In this document: positions 23,401 through 34,974 of the stretch, in pieces | Position numbering within the stretch: position 1 is the stretch's first letter | Layout of the letters: each line of letters opens with the position of its first letter | NCBI GenBank assembly: GCA_963995505.1 | Contig: OZ023183.1 | Location: forward strand, 20,952,671-21,016,670 | Length of the DNA: 64,000 bases | Source of the DNA: Hypericum androsaemum | Lineage: Eukaryota > Streptophyta > Magnoliopsida > Malpighiales > Hypericaceae | Reading direction: 5' to 3' | Position numbers and translations under genes: made by a program | Notes under the pieces: model-generated | Databases searched by the model: none | What the model saw: only the letters and a program-made list of their open reading frames with translations | What the model was told of the DNA's origin: nothing

Positions 23401-24345
23401 AAAGTTTGCTAATATTAAGATTTGCTCATGCCTCATACAGTCTTCAAGACAGTATTGTACTCGTCGTTTCATAATTCGATCATGTCGTATGATTTCAAAT
23501 TGATTGACGAGTACTATGATGTCTATTTTAAATGCTCAAAAAAAGTTTATCATTGTATATTGTATGTAGATGGCATACGAATAGCCAGAATTGATTAAAG
23601 ATATCTTAACAAGGTCAAAGTGTGATTTTCAGCCAACTTTGAGATAAAAGGTATGAGAGAGGTTGATTACATACTCGAAATTAAGATTTTGAGGAATCAT
23701 TTGAGTTGGACGATTTAAATGTGATGACAACAATCTACAGTATGCCCTAGTAGTCAAAAGGCCATTTTCTGAATAAAAATTTGTATCCAAAAATATCTCA
23801 GGAGCTAAAGGAAGTGATGGATGTCCTTTAAGCGAATGGTATGGATTATCTTGAATCCAAGCACAGCACAGTGACAAGCGGTCAAAAAAATTATGAAGTA
23901 CTCAAAAATGATTATAGAATCATAATTGAGTTATCGAGGTCAAGACTTCATATCGTGAGGTTATGTTGATGCCATTTGGGCTGAGATATGGATATATGAA
24001 AATCTATATTGGGATATGTAATTCTTGCTAATTGGAGAAGCTATCTCGTGTAATAGTTATATATAGACTTGTGTCTATCTCCTTGTGAGCTGTAGGGGCA
24101 GACTAATTTGCTTCTATAGCTGTAGTGCAAGAAATGATATGGTTAAGAAACTATTTATCCATAATTACCTCAAGAGAATCAGTGAGCAGATTCTTTGCAA
24201 AATGGTTGTGTATAAAGAAGTGAATATGAAATATATATCTATATGAGATATGATAGCAGATCGGACATCTAAAGATATACCTATAGATATGTTTGAGAAA
24301 TATGTCAGGTCCCAGGATTTGCGAATGAGTTATTTTTTGCTTGTG
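20481..24345 (+). pseudogene. Copia family A copy 2 gag-pol remnant
   Basis: Broken into short frames by many stops and shifts, but colinear with copy 1. The gag zinc knuckle trace lies near 21019 ('YFNCQTKGHYA'), an integrase region runs around 21720-22440, and 'ESSGSLLPSGRI' near 22612 matches 'ESSGSLLPSWRI' of copy 1. A reverse transcriptase trace follows around 23040-23700 and an RNase H end near 24290-24345. It contains a 255-bp tandem duplication and extra 'AGTGGGAGT' words. Confidence 0.85.
21854..22363 (+). repeat. Tandem duplication of 255 bp inside the copia integrase remnant
   Basis: 21854-22108 and 22109-22363 are adjacent direct copies that differ at about four positions by eye. 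Both start 'ttttgtgtaacttcaaggca' and end 'cttttgatggag'. The corresponding part of copy 1 is single, so the duplication arose after insertion or in the immediate parent of this copy. Confidence 0.92.
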
Positions 24346-25358
24346 TAGCGTCTGTTGAATTTGTTATTCAATGGAACTTGATGCTATGTTAGCAATACAT
24401 GTCTGAATGTTAATTTGAGTAACATTTACTCCAATGCATGTCAGACAAAGAAGTAGGCCACTTACACCGGTGTTTACCTTAGTGGGAGTCAATGTGTTGA
24501 TTCTTGACAGGGATGAGGAAGTTTTAAAATATCATTAAATATCGAGTGTCTGTTCTAAAATATGAATACCGTCTTGCTTAATTACAAGAGAAGATCTTGT
24601 TAAAATACAAGATTAATAATGATGCAAGCGATAAATGCTCCATTAAATAAGTTTTTTGAAACTTATAGGATTATTTAAAATCCAATGGTAAGAAGTAAGT
24701 GGAACTTACCATAATTCTGTCTTGATAGTCTAGAGCAGTCTTTATGTAGGCTAAAGCCATTGTTTGTAAACATCGAGGCTGATGCTCTAGTATGATATTT
24801 TTTGTGAGAGACATGCGCTCCTTTTAGGAGAAAGAACACTATAACACATGGTTCGTGTCATGTGTGTTTTTCGACCAATGGATGGGAAATTAATTTATTA
24901 TAAAGTGATTTCAGTTTTCCTAGTGTGAGACTAACTCTGAAAATAATAGTTTTTAGACTCTACCCTTAAGATCCCAAACATACTTTGGAAGTATGATTCA
25001 GTGCTGCTAGCTTGGAAAGCTTTTAAAGGGTCATGGTTAGATTCGACCTGGCAAGGCTGACTGGAAAAGCAGGTTTGATCATGATGAAAAAAATATCGTT
25101 AGGGGAGAAAATTTTTTATCGATCACATTCTGAGAGATTCGTGGTTCACTGGTGCACCTATTGTGTTGAGAGCAATACAATGAATCCTTGGGTAAGGCAT
25201 ACTTTACGTAATTGAGGTATCGAGATGCTATCATTCAAGTGGCAAAAATGTGCTCTTGAGTTTAGTTACAACACTCGATGTATGCTGGTCGCACGAAATA
25301 TCTGTCTAACACGATAATAGAGAATTTTGATTATGATCAATCATGTGTGAGTGAGAGA
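24346..25358 (+). other. 3' untranslated region of copia family A copy 2
   Basis: About 1 kb of non-coding DNA that matches 4518-5364 in blocks, including 'tgtttaccttagtgggagtc' at 24471-24490. The polypurine tract before the 3' LTR is weak ('gtgagtgagaga'). Confidence 0.7.
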
Positions 25359-25832
25359 TGTTAGTTTTACACCCATACTTGATCATGGTCCATGTGGCAA
25401 AATGCTACATCCACTTTGAGCCACCTCCACCTATTGGTGGCAAATGCTTGCCACCTCACTTCTTACCTTAACAAGCTACTAATTGTAGCTTGGCTACATG
25501 TCAATCAGCCCACCTTTTGGTGGTGACGTGAGAGGAAAAGATTTTCTCTTAAAAAGGAGAAGAAGAACGTGAGAGGGAAAGTGAGATGTGGAAGAAAATT
25601 TCCACACACATAGATAAACTCTATATTCGATACTGAGGCAGATAAATTCGTGAAAATTGTTCTCGACTTTTATATACTGTGAGCGAGAACCGACCAATGA
25701 CAAGACTATTACGATTCCGGGTTATTTACGCTTCAACAAGTAAGTGTATTTACGTTATTAATAAATTTATTTTATTAATTAGTTTCATATTTTTTTATTA
25801 TAGTATGCTAATTTACTATATAAAAATCATCA
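25359..25832 (+). repeat. 3' LTR of copia family A copy 2
   Basis: TGTTAG start and a CATCA end; matches the 5' LTR along its length with indels. Confidence 0.88.
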
Positions 25833-26252
25833 ATTTTATTTAAAAAATGAATTTCCCATGTACCACTCTACTAATTTATGATGGCACAATTTAATAATTC
25901 ACAAGATTTAAATTTAAAAACTAAAAATAGGGAAAAAAGTCGTCTTCTGAATAGGGTCTCATTATGCTCGACTCTAGAGATAAAACAAAATGCCGGAATA
26001 TCCCCATGAATTTCCTACACCAATAACAATAAAGATTAATTTTATGATAGTCGCTTCCATATCAAATGATAATTTTTTTATCATTCATTTTTCAATAAAA
26101 CTTACAAAAGAAAGAGTGAATTCACTCGATAAAGTGAATTCATATTGATATTTTCAAGTCATATTTAGATAGAGTAACCATTGCAGGGAGAATGAGTCTA
26201 GTTCCCATTTGTTCCTGCATTGCCCACTTTCCTAGAGGATTTGGAATCTCTT
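25833..26252. other. Intergenic, nothing recognised
   Basis: AT-rich, no coding signal. Confidence 0.5.
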
Positions 26253-27189
26253 TACAAAAAATTCACTATACTATGACAAACGATTACAATAATATCAGTT
26301 GATATTTATAACACAAACCCTAATATTATTGACTAATTATAATAAAATTCATGTACACATTAAGTCTCCAAAACAACAAGATCTATTGAAACTTGAGGAA
26401 TCCGTTCCATAAAAAACTTAGGAAAAATCTCTCGTCATCTTTAAACATGAAGCGTAAAGTCCTCGCACGAGGGGACAAGTATCGATCGTTATTAGAATAG
26501 ACGTGACATATGGTTATGAAAAAAGTGATTATTAGGACCGCCATTGAATTGCCAAGGACAGATTATAATTTTATCGGATGTAATTGATCCAAATTCAACC
26601 ATGGACCTTCATTTTCCACGAATCGTCTTCATCTCACTTCCAAATCTTGACTGGATCCAAAATACAAGTCCTGTTATATTGTCCATACAGAATCAGCAAC
26701 TAGAGATTTGACAGGTCAAAAAAAATTTTATAAGTAAAGTGTTGTATTCTAGCAAATTGTCTACTAAGAAGGGTTACAACAAATGTTTCAGTCTATTAAC
26801 ACACACCATAATGATAGACGCTATTTGAGTACAAACATCAAATTGTCTCCAAAAGAATCAAAGCCAAAGAGTCTTAAGGTCGTCCAAAAGCAGACTCGAA
26901 TATACACCAAATGTAGGACAAACTAAATCAAATAACCTCACAACTATAGATTTAAACCGAATCAAAATCTAAATAACATTTCTTTTCTTTCAAAAACTAA
27001 ATAATCTATATTCAATTCCAGTAAAATTACAGATATAAAATTGTTTATACCAAATTTTAATGCACATAGACTTCAAATTAATTTTGTAAATAATAAGTAC
27101 TTGACAAAAAAAATTCCCAGAAGAGAGGAAATAGGCACCTAGAGAAGAAGGAACCGAGGTTGCAGGGTAGACGCTCGTTCGAACAAACT
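26253..27189. repeat. Duplicated segment, copy 1, left part
   Basis: From 'aaaaaattcactatactatgaca' the sequence matches 30945-31755 in blocks, with different filler in the middle (26715-26940 against 31400-31500). The copy continues after the LINE insertion at 30224-30420. There is no coding potential. The segment may be an old transposon or a local duplication. Confidence 0.85.
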
Positions 27190-27319
27190 AATTTTTGGGT
27201 AGGTAAATAAGCTTTATTAAAGAGAAAAAGAGAACTTACAACTGAGATCAATGAACAAAAGACCAAAACTAGAGGTGAACCAAAATATTATTTACATAGG
27301 TTTCCAAGCACAAGTCGTG

Positions 27320-28640
27320 AATTTATCAAATTCGGAGAGAGTTCCAAAAAAGCTCTAGTTCTTGGTTTCCAATGTCTTTTAGAGTTCGAGACCAATAAAG
27401 CCACTCACGGGTCCGACGATAGATAGTATGCTTGAGAAGCTCACGGTCATAATGTTTCTCCTAAAAAATGACCTGATTCCTGTGATTCCAAATGCTGCAA
27501 ATGATTGCTTTAAACAAAGTAGACCACACCTTCCCGACCATACCACCCCCAGACAACCCGCACCAATTAGAGAATGCCATCTCAACAGACTTGAACCCGC
27601 ACCAATGCACACTGAAACGATGCACAAAGTGATCCCAAATGCATCGAGAGAACGGGCAAAGCAGTAGAAGATGTGTGGCGGTCTCATCTTCATCCAAGCA
27701 AAAGGGGCAAAGTGCCTCCCAAGCCTGTATACGTCTCATCTTGATCATCACATTACACGTTTGAATTCGTCCTTGGAGTGCTAACCACAAGCAATATTCC
27801 ACTTTTGATGGCATCAACCCGGTCCACACCTTTTGTAGCTCCTTGTAAAGAGGAGATGGCACGAAATCATGTTCCCGAACACGTTGCATCCAAGCCTGAG
27901 CAGAGAAGCCCCACTCATTCCATCTGCAATGTAATTCATCACTGTGATTCTATCATGGACCAACCTCATTAAGAATCTGTAATAAATCAGATAATATCTC
28001 TTCCTCAAAGGCACGAAAGATCCTTCTCAAGCGAAGGCTCCATGACCAAAAACCACTGGACCAGGATCCACAATTCGCAATCCTAAGCACTTTACTGCAG
28101 AGAGATTCTAAACAGTCTACCAAACCTCTCTCTAAGACATTGATTTTCAACCCAAACATCGGTCTGGAAGAACCATTTTCTCCCATCTCCAAGCTTGAGC
28201 ACAATGCCCCCCGAGAAGTCCATACGCAATCTTAGCAACTTTTGCAATAGATTCCCAATTGCTACCTTGCATTCCCGCAGGAATAGAAATAGAGGAGGAC
28301 TTCACAAAAGAGTGAATACCTGATATCACTTGAACCTAGAAGGAACTATCATCAGCACAAAACTTCCAAGTCCACTTGAGCAAGAGGGATTGATTCATGA
28401 GCGCCAACGAATCGAAGCCAAGACCTCCCATATTCTTCGGATAACAGATTGAGTCCCATTTCACCAAAGCTGCTTTAGAATTATTAGTATTCCCGGACCA
28501 AAGAAGGCAATTTGAACAAAGAGAGATAGTAAATAGGGAGGCAAGACAAAACAGATTTAATCAACGTCACTCGCCCTCCGAACGAAAGAAAAATACCCTT
28601 CCAGTTCCCTAGCCTACGGTTGCATCCAGAACAGGAGACC
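27320..28640 (-). pseudogene. LINE ORF2 C-terminal remnant (end of reverse transcriptase, zinc-binding zf-RVT domain)
   Basis: Minus-strand frames show '[13 protein letters not shown]' near 28590, the reverse transcriptase thumb motif of plant LINEs, then 'GGLGFDSLALMNQSLL' near 28420. A typical zf-RVT region follows in 27461-27889: 'WTGLMPSKVEYCLWLAL', then 'CPFCLDEDETATHLLLLCPF'. Stops and frame changes break it. The endonuclease and the catalytic reverse transcriptase part are absent because of 5' truncation. Confidence 0.88.
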
Positions 28641-28644
28641 AACC

Positions 28645-30199
28645 TGTTGGTATAGATGTCCTAGAGACAATCGATATAAGGACATTATACTTGATCACAT
28701 TCAGTTTGGCATTACATAAATGAATATAATATTTAATTATTTGCATATATTCATGTTTATGTTCCCATGAACTAGTGTTGTCATTGAGAATGTGAGATCT
28801 CAGATGACTATGCACGTAGTTCTTAGATAGCCACAATCAATGATCATTGAGAATGGGATATCGATGATGCGATTGAGATTGGTGTGTGATCTGCATCATA
28901 TCCTTAGAGGATGTAGTAGTTCTCACAACTACGAGATACTAGGTATTTCATGATGGATCCACAGATACTTTGGAGAGTATTGGCATACCCGACCGAGAAA
29001 CTGTTTGGTGTATTCTATTTACGTGTCTATGGAAATATGGGTTTGTGGAGTAGTGTAATAGTCCTCCGACTTGAGGTTAATACACACGACATGTACTGAG
29101 TGATGGACTTTGACCATGACCAACGCTTGTACTCCTGACGGGTAGATACGGCATGTGTTGGGTACATCACGAAGTACATGTGCGTGGTAGTTGAGCCAAG
29201 AATAGGATTCATTCCTCAAATAGACTTGGAGAGAATACTTGTCTTCTCATAACTAATTAGATCGTTAGTCATTGGTCAATGCACATTACTTTTAGAATGG
29301 TGTCTAAAAGTGATAATATGATCAATTAGTAGAATGAGATAATATGATTAAGTTATTTGAATAGACACTTCATTATGTTCTAGACTTAATCGAGTATTCG
29401 CGAATTGAAAGGACCGTACCACTGTGAGCTTCACATTACAGGTAGTTACAGTATCCTCGTAACGTACCTCATATGTTGAGATTGTCTGGTCTAATGTCTA
29501 GGGTTCGACTAAGACCATTAGTTCGACTAATCGCTTGACATGTGAGGGCCTATGGGTCACACAACAAGTAGTCTTAGTTTACGAATTGAAGTTGGTTAGA
29601 TTAAATATTGATTTGATCAAGAATATTTAATCTATAGATAAATATTATAATTCTATTAGATAGAATTATAATTATAATTATTTAATTAAGTTAGATTTAA
29701 TTAAATACTAATATGTATAGTAAAATCTATTAGATGTTGGACATATTGACTGGGTCAAGAAAATAATAGAATGGGCTTGGAGGCTCAAAAGGGAAGTCAA
29801 TGTTGGAAGCCACTAAGGGCTTCCAACCTTGCCTCCTGCAAAACTTACTCATAAAAGGGTAGGAGTTGGTTAATTATTTTACCATATATACATGTGTGGG
29901 TATCAAAGATTTTTACACAAAAATTCATTAACCTAGATACAAGACACAAATTTTCTCTAATTTCTTCGATAAAGAATTCTCCTAGCAAATTTTCGAAGAT
30001 TTCAACTATCAAGGAGTTCGTAGACGAGTACTACGTGGATACCATAGTTGAGGATTCGATCTACAACGCACTGTAAGAATTCTCTAACTATGTTGTTATC
30101 TTGATTTTATGTTATACAGCCATGATCAGATTCGGTGTTGGTGAAAAATTTTATCTTCCGCTGCTACGAACCTAGGATTCGTGTTTATAAAACCCAACA
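28645..30199. mobile_element. Solo LTR (or small LTR element) inserted in the LINE
   Basis: 1555 bp beginning TGTTGG and ending CCAACA, with identical 5-bp flanks CAACC (28640-28644 and 30200-30204). No gag or pol is present and no internal LTR pair was seen, so a solo LTR left by recombination is the best reading; a non-autonomous element is the alternative. A TATA-like stretch lies near 29881-29895. Confidence 0.88.
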
Positions 30200-30223
30200 C
30201 AACCGACTTTCTTTCAACTATCA

Positions 30224-30420
30224 GTTCGAACAAACTGATAGCTGAAAGAAGATATTGGCACGACTTAATCAAATATTATGTTTGCCTTACAAGCTAATAT
30301 TCCAGGAAATTTAAATATTACCAACGGTAATACAGTTTTTGGAAGAAAAAAACACAAGTAACGCAATGTTTTGTCTTGAGTGAATCAGGCCAACATCACA
30401 AGGACCCTTTCGAGAAAAAA
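30224..30420. repeat. Duplicated segment, copy 1, right part
   Basis: Continues copy 1 after the LINE. It matches 31743-31945 almost base for base apart from a small deletion near 30250 and scattered changes. Confidence 0.85.
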
Positions 30421-30944
30421 TGGTCGTTGCGTTCGAACAATGGTCTGGGCTGGTGTGGGAGGAAATGTTGAAAAAGATTTGGATGTCGTTGTTCGGGACG
30501 ATCTCATTTCTTGTGCATTCTATCGTCATTCATGCTCGGGAGTGAATTTGTAGACAGATTCATCTAATAATTTGGCACGCCAATATTTTCTAGATATAGT
30601 CTAACTTGATTACATTATTTGTGTAATTAGGTGATACATGGGACTTTCTCTTTTGGCTAGGAGATGCAAAGAATACCCTTTTTGTAATTATTAGTTGATG
30701 GTGAAATAAAATCTATCTATTTATATATAAAAAAGAGTAACCATTGTAAAATTGTCTAACAATAAGCCATTTTGATTAACTTTCACTATAGAAAAGTAAA
30801 TATCTTGTAGCTAGTATTATCACGTAGATACCCCTAATTTAAGATTGGTTAGGAATTATACTGTATTATTGGAGAAGAGAATCCAAAAGGATAAAAAAGA
30901 AATTGTTAACAAATGTATTACGTCTAGAGTGCAAGACAAAAAAA
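30421..30944. other. Intergenic; possible LINE 3' end
   Basis: 'aataaaatctatctatttatatataaaaaa' type sequence at 30702-30735 resembles a plant LINE tail, but no coding domain supports it. The rest shows nothing. Confidence 0.3.
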
Positions 30945-31950
30945 ATTCACTATACTATGACACACGATTACAATAATATCAGTTGATATTTATAACACAA
31001 ATTCTAATATTATTGACTAATCATAATAAAAGTCGTGTACACATTAAGTCTCCAAAACAACAAGATCTATTGAAACTTGTGGAATCCGTTCCATAAAAAA
31101 CTCGAGGAAAAATCTCTCGTCAGCTGTAAACATGAAGCGTAAAGTCCTCGCACGAGGGGACAAGTATCGATCGTTATAAGAATAGAAGTAACATATGGTT
31201 ATGAAAAGAGTGATTATTAGGACCGCCATTGAATTGCCAAGGACAAATTATAATTTTATCGGATGTAATTGATCCAAATTCAACCATGGACCTTCATTTT
31301 CCACGAATCATCTTCATCTCACTTCCAAATCTTGACTAGATCCAACATACAAGTCTTGTTATATTGTCCATGCAGAATCAGCAACAACTAGAGATTTGAC
31401 AGTTCAAAAGATCTTCTCTACCTCTTTACCTTCCATCCAATAAACGGCCCAACTATGCATTTAAACCGAATCAAAATATAAATAAACATTCTCAAAATTG
31501 GAATCAGTATATAAGCTAGCAACGTGTGACAGGATAAAAATCTCGAGTTCTTTTCTTTCGAAAACAAAATAATCTATATTCAATTCCAGTAAAATTACAG
31601 ATAACAAATTGTTTATACCAAATTTTAATGCACATAGACTTCAAATTAATTTTTTTCATAATAAGTACTTGACAAAAAAATCCCAGAAGAGAGGAAATAG
31701 GCACCTAGAGAAGAAGGAACCGAGGTTGCAGGATAGATGCTCGTTCGAACAAACTGATAGCTGAAAGAACACTTGAGATATTGGCACGGCTCAATCAAAC
31801 ACTATGTTTGCCTTACAAGTTAATATTCCAGGAAATTTAAATATTACCAACGGTAATACAGTTTTTGGAAGAAAAAAACACAAGTAGCGCAATGTTTTTG
31901 TCTCGAGTGAACCGGGCCAACATCACAAGGACCCTTTCGAGAAAAAGAAC
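30945..31950. repeat. Duplicated segment, copy 2 (unbroken)
   Basis: Matches 26253-27189 plus 30224-30420 and serves as the empty-site reference for the LINE insertion. Confidence 0.85.
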
Positions 31951-32339
31951 TCCCCTCCTCTACTTTCTGCTGCTCCGTTTCATTGTGAGACTAAGAACGA
32001 TAGGTGTTTATTATGTGAGGAAAAAAAACGATGGGGCAAGTCGGTGATGGGAAATAGGGAATGTCCTGCTTCTCCTCTTTAAATCTCAATGCACCAGAAT
32101 TTATTAAGGAAGAGAGAAAAGACAGAGAAGTTGGTTATTACAGGTGAGCATTAAAATTGCCTCGATTGTAAAAAAAAATACTGCACATATTGGACCAGAG
32201 CATTCAATTGCAGAAGATGTGCAAATTATCACTAACTCCCTCCCTCCCTCCGCTTCCTTTCTCTTCCATTTTAAAACACAATAAAATTGTACATGATAAA
32301 TATACAACTAGGGGTCCCAAGTATTAGTGCATGGGGGAT
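31951..32339. other. Intergenic, nothing recognised
   Basis: Contains a short 'ctccctccctccctccgc' run at 32236-32254; no coding signal. Confidence 0.5.
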
Positions 32340-33215
32340 GGCTTCGTGATTCTACGTTTAAATGCATCTCTCCATAAGAACAAATCAGATTGGTTGTTCG
32401 CATGCTAGGGCCACATGGTTGGCTAGTTCGCTTAATTGTCACTTTCTTGAATGTGATTATGCAGGTTTTGGTGATTGGCTGCATCTCATTCATTCCCGTT
32501 TGTCTATTAATCGGGAACCTCATATTTTGTCGCACTTTATGTTTTTTTTTTTTGTCTATTTGAAATGCTCGAAACAAATCTTTGTTTGAGGGCACCCCTA
32601 TTGACCCTAGAGATACAGCCAGGGGGCTGCTAACAATTGCTCCGAATTTTGCAGGTTCTCGAGCCTGATCAAACTCTTTCGCATGTTTTTTCATGGGTGG
32701 TTTCGAAGGCAGGCACCGTGAAGCTCAGTTGTGATGCTTCGTGGATGAATTTTTTCACTGAAGCGAGTGTTGATGTCATAGCTGGAGATTGTAATGGCCT
32801 TGTTATTAAAGGTTAGGTTCAACTTTTGGCTGCTAATTTCCCCATTGGAGGCGGAGCTCATGGCTATTTCCCGTGCTCTCTAATTGGTGCGGTCAGATTT
32901 TGGTGTTGCTCTCTCTATTATCGAATCGAATTGTCGGGTTGCTATTGGCTTCATCAATGACTGTTTTGCTACTATCAATTGGGATGTAAAATGTCTTGTA
33001 ATAGGGATTAGGAATAGTCTAGCTCTATTACCTTATTATTCTCTTTTGAATATTTCCTGCTCTCAAAACTCGGTTGCTAATTGGTTATGTTGCCAAGCTC
33101 GCCTTAGGCTTCTTCTGTCGGATTGGGTCTCGTCCAATCCCGCCGATCTGAATGTATTACTCTTTTCGAATTTCCCTACTTAATATATGCAATTATGTTT
33201 ACCCTAAAAAAAGAA
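32340..33215 (+). mobile_element. LINE 3' end with RNase H-like domain remnant
   Basis: On the plus strand, broken frames show 'RNKSLFEG' (32564), the usual end of the zinc-binding region. The RNase H start follows as 'KLSCDASW' near 32722, then 'AELMAISRAL' near 32858, and 'SQNSVANWL' near 33066 with its conserved N-x-V-A. A short tail 'taccctaaaaaaag' ends it near 33215. Several stops and frame changes make it a pseudogene. The orientation is opposite to the LINE at 27177. Confidence 0.8.
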
Positions 33216-34250
33216 CAAATCAGGGGAGCAGCACAGGGATTCCCTACTCCTTGTTCTTAATGGAGGGGAGAAAATCATAAATTCATATCTTGCCAATTAA
33301 GTTATAAATTTTGAGGGATTCAAATTTTTTTATTACTATGATTCAATCGGATTCAAATATAAATTTATCTATCGTAAACCAAGGCCATGACATAAGGCAA
33401 ATGGCCCATGTTTCCATCTCGTCCTTTCCTGTTCAAAACCGGGCTTTAATTGCCGTTTGTGGAGCCACATCGGCTAACGGTACCCTATTATTGTCCGTTG
33501 CGTTGGGTTGTTAGCTTGGTGAGCCCGTCTTCATTAATTGTGCTGGCACATAAATCTTAAACAAGAAGAGACGGTACATGGACTAAATTGTACCCATCAC
33601 CATTTAATTGTACCGTAGTATACTGATGCTCCTCGCCCTAGCTCTCTGCCGACACATGCCGACCATAAGGTTTTTTTTTGTCCGAATAAAATTTTAATCT
33701 ACTTGACGGATTTGCTTTTTGCATAACTAATACTACAAAATCCGCGATAACATCTCCTACGTTGGAATGTATACTTTCCCGATCAAGATCAGTTTAGTAT
33801 AATAAACCACTCCTCACCAAAAAGACCAGTAAGGTCTGACTCTGTTCAAAATGAAGATCAGGAAATAAAAAGCGATGAGAAGGCCATCTTTACAATTTAA
33901 TCGCATTGTTCCCTCCTGGGCGAGGAAAGGGGTTGCAACGAAACGACAGCGTTGGAGCCGAGAAAGGATAGATCGTGAGGACTGAAGGAGAAGCGGTTCA
34001 TCTGATTGTTGCGGTCGGATGTCTCATCCTCCGGTTATGGGCTAGTGATGGATAGATAAGGTATGGGCTGGGCTTGGGACTGTCTTCTGTGAATTTGAAC
34101 GTTGAGAGGCCCGGTTCATCTGTTTTGAAGAATGGGCTTCACCACGGCCCATAACCCAACTTCTTTTCGCCGGTTTTCTTTATGGATGAAAGAGACTATT
34201 AATATTAGAGTACCTTAAATAAGGTCCTCAGATTCTGATACAGTGATTTC
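33216..34250. other. Intergenic, nothing firm
   Basis: Part of the stretch around 34050-34160 holds several GGGCY words ('atgggctgggcttggg', 'cacggcccataaccc') like plant promoters, but no gene follows. Confidence 0.4.
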
Positions 34251-34259
34251 AAAAAAATA

Positions 34260-34965
34260 GGAAAAAGTCCACTTTAGTACTCTGTAGTATCGCCCAAAAT
34301 CACTTTAGTACCCTGTGGTAAAAAACTGACCAATCAAGTCATACTTATTCCAATTAACATCAAAAAGGTCCTCGGGCAGCTGCCCGGACCTGCCCGGACT
34401 ACGTGGCCAGCCATGTCATCAAAACTTGATGATGTGGCGCCACGTGGAGGAGGAGGAGGAGGACGAGGCGGAGGAGGACGAAGCGGAGGAGGACGAGGAG
34501 GAGGAGGAGGACGAGGACGAGGAGGACGAGGACGAAGTGGAGGAGGAGGCGGAGGAGGAGGACGAGGACGAGGAGGAGGAGGAGGAGGATGAGGAGGAGG
34601 AGGCGGAGGAGGAGGACGAGGACGAGGACGAGGAGGAGGAGGACAAAGTGGAGGAGGAGGCGGAGGAGGACGAGGACGAAGAGGAGGAGGCAGAGGAGGA
34701 GGAGGAGGACGAAGTGGAGGAGGAGGAGGAGGAGAGGAAGAGAGGGAAGAAGATGGATGTCCACGTGGAGCCACGTCAACGTCATCAAGTTTTGGTGACG
34801 TGGCTGGCCACGTAGTCCGGGCAGGGTTCGGGCAGGTCCGGGCAGCTGCCCGAGGACCTTTTTGATGTTAATTGGAATAAGTATGACTCGATTGATCAGT
34901 TTTTTACCACAGGGTACTAAAGTGATTTTTGGCGATACCACAGGATACTAAAGTGGACCTATTCC
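34260..34965. mobile_element. Foldback (Mutator-like, non-autonomous) element with a 9-bp target duplication
   Basis: The flanks are identical: AAAAAAATA at 34251-34259 and 34966-34974. The arms of about 180 bp (34260-34445 and 34750-34965) are inverted repeats containing 'ctttagta', 'ctgtggta', 'gggcagctgcccg' and 'cacgtgga'. The centre is a purine-rich array of GAGGAGGAC units. A 9-bp duplication with long terminal inverted repeats fits Mutator-like elements. No transposase is present. The A-rich flank lowers the weight of the duplication slightly. Confidence 0.85.
34446..34740. repeat. (GAGGAGGAC)-type purine array
   Basis: About 295 bases of GAG, GAC, GCG and AAG triplets without a pyrimidine run, the internal part of the foldback element. 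It opens long frames on both strands (Glu/Asp-rich, Pro/Arg-rich, Ser-rich) that are by-products of the repeat, not genes. Confidence 0.95.
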
Positions 34966-34974
34966 AAAAAAATA

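Larger units (their letters stand above)
17613..25832 (+). mobile_element. Ty1-copia retrotransposon, family A copy 2, old and decayed
   Basis: LTRs at 17613-18111 and 25359-25832 are clearly alike but differ by many substitutions and small indels. A decayed primer binding site follows the 5' LTR. The leader is unusually long (about 2.4 kb), then gag and pol remnants align along their length with family A copy 1. The flanking 5-mers (gttct and atttt) do not match, so a target duplication is not visible. Confidence 0.9.
27177..30236 (-). mobile_element. 5'-truncated LINE with a 13-bp target duplication, itself split by a solo LTR
   Basis: The 13 bases 'gttcgaacaaact' stand on both sides (27177-27189 and 30224-30236) and only once in the unbroken copy of the target at 31743-31755. 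This proves insertion. The LINE body runs 27190-30223 on the minus strand, with its 3' end at the left. It encodes the C-terminal part of ORF2. The 5' junction (30207-30223) carries about 16 bases that are an inverted copy of the adjoining target sequence. Confidence 0.9.

Noticed and set aside
30736..30748. 'gagtaaccattg' also at 26174 as a target duplication
   Set aside because: The two sites flank a span that mixes several independent insertions, and no single element fits between them.
32308..32694. 128-codon minus-strand open frame
   Set aside because: Antisense to the LINE RNase H remnant; no motif of its own.
34334..34941. Long open frames on both strands rich in Pro/Arg, Glu/Asp, Ser or Leu
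   Set aside because: They come from the GAGGAGGAC array in the foldback element; any frame through it stays open.
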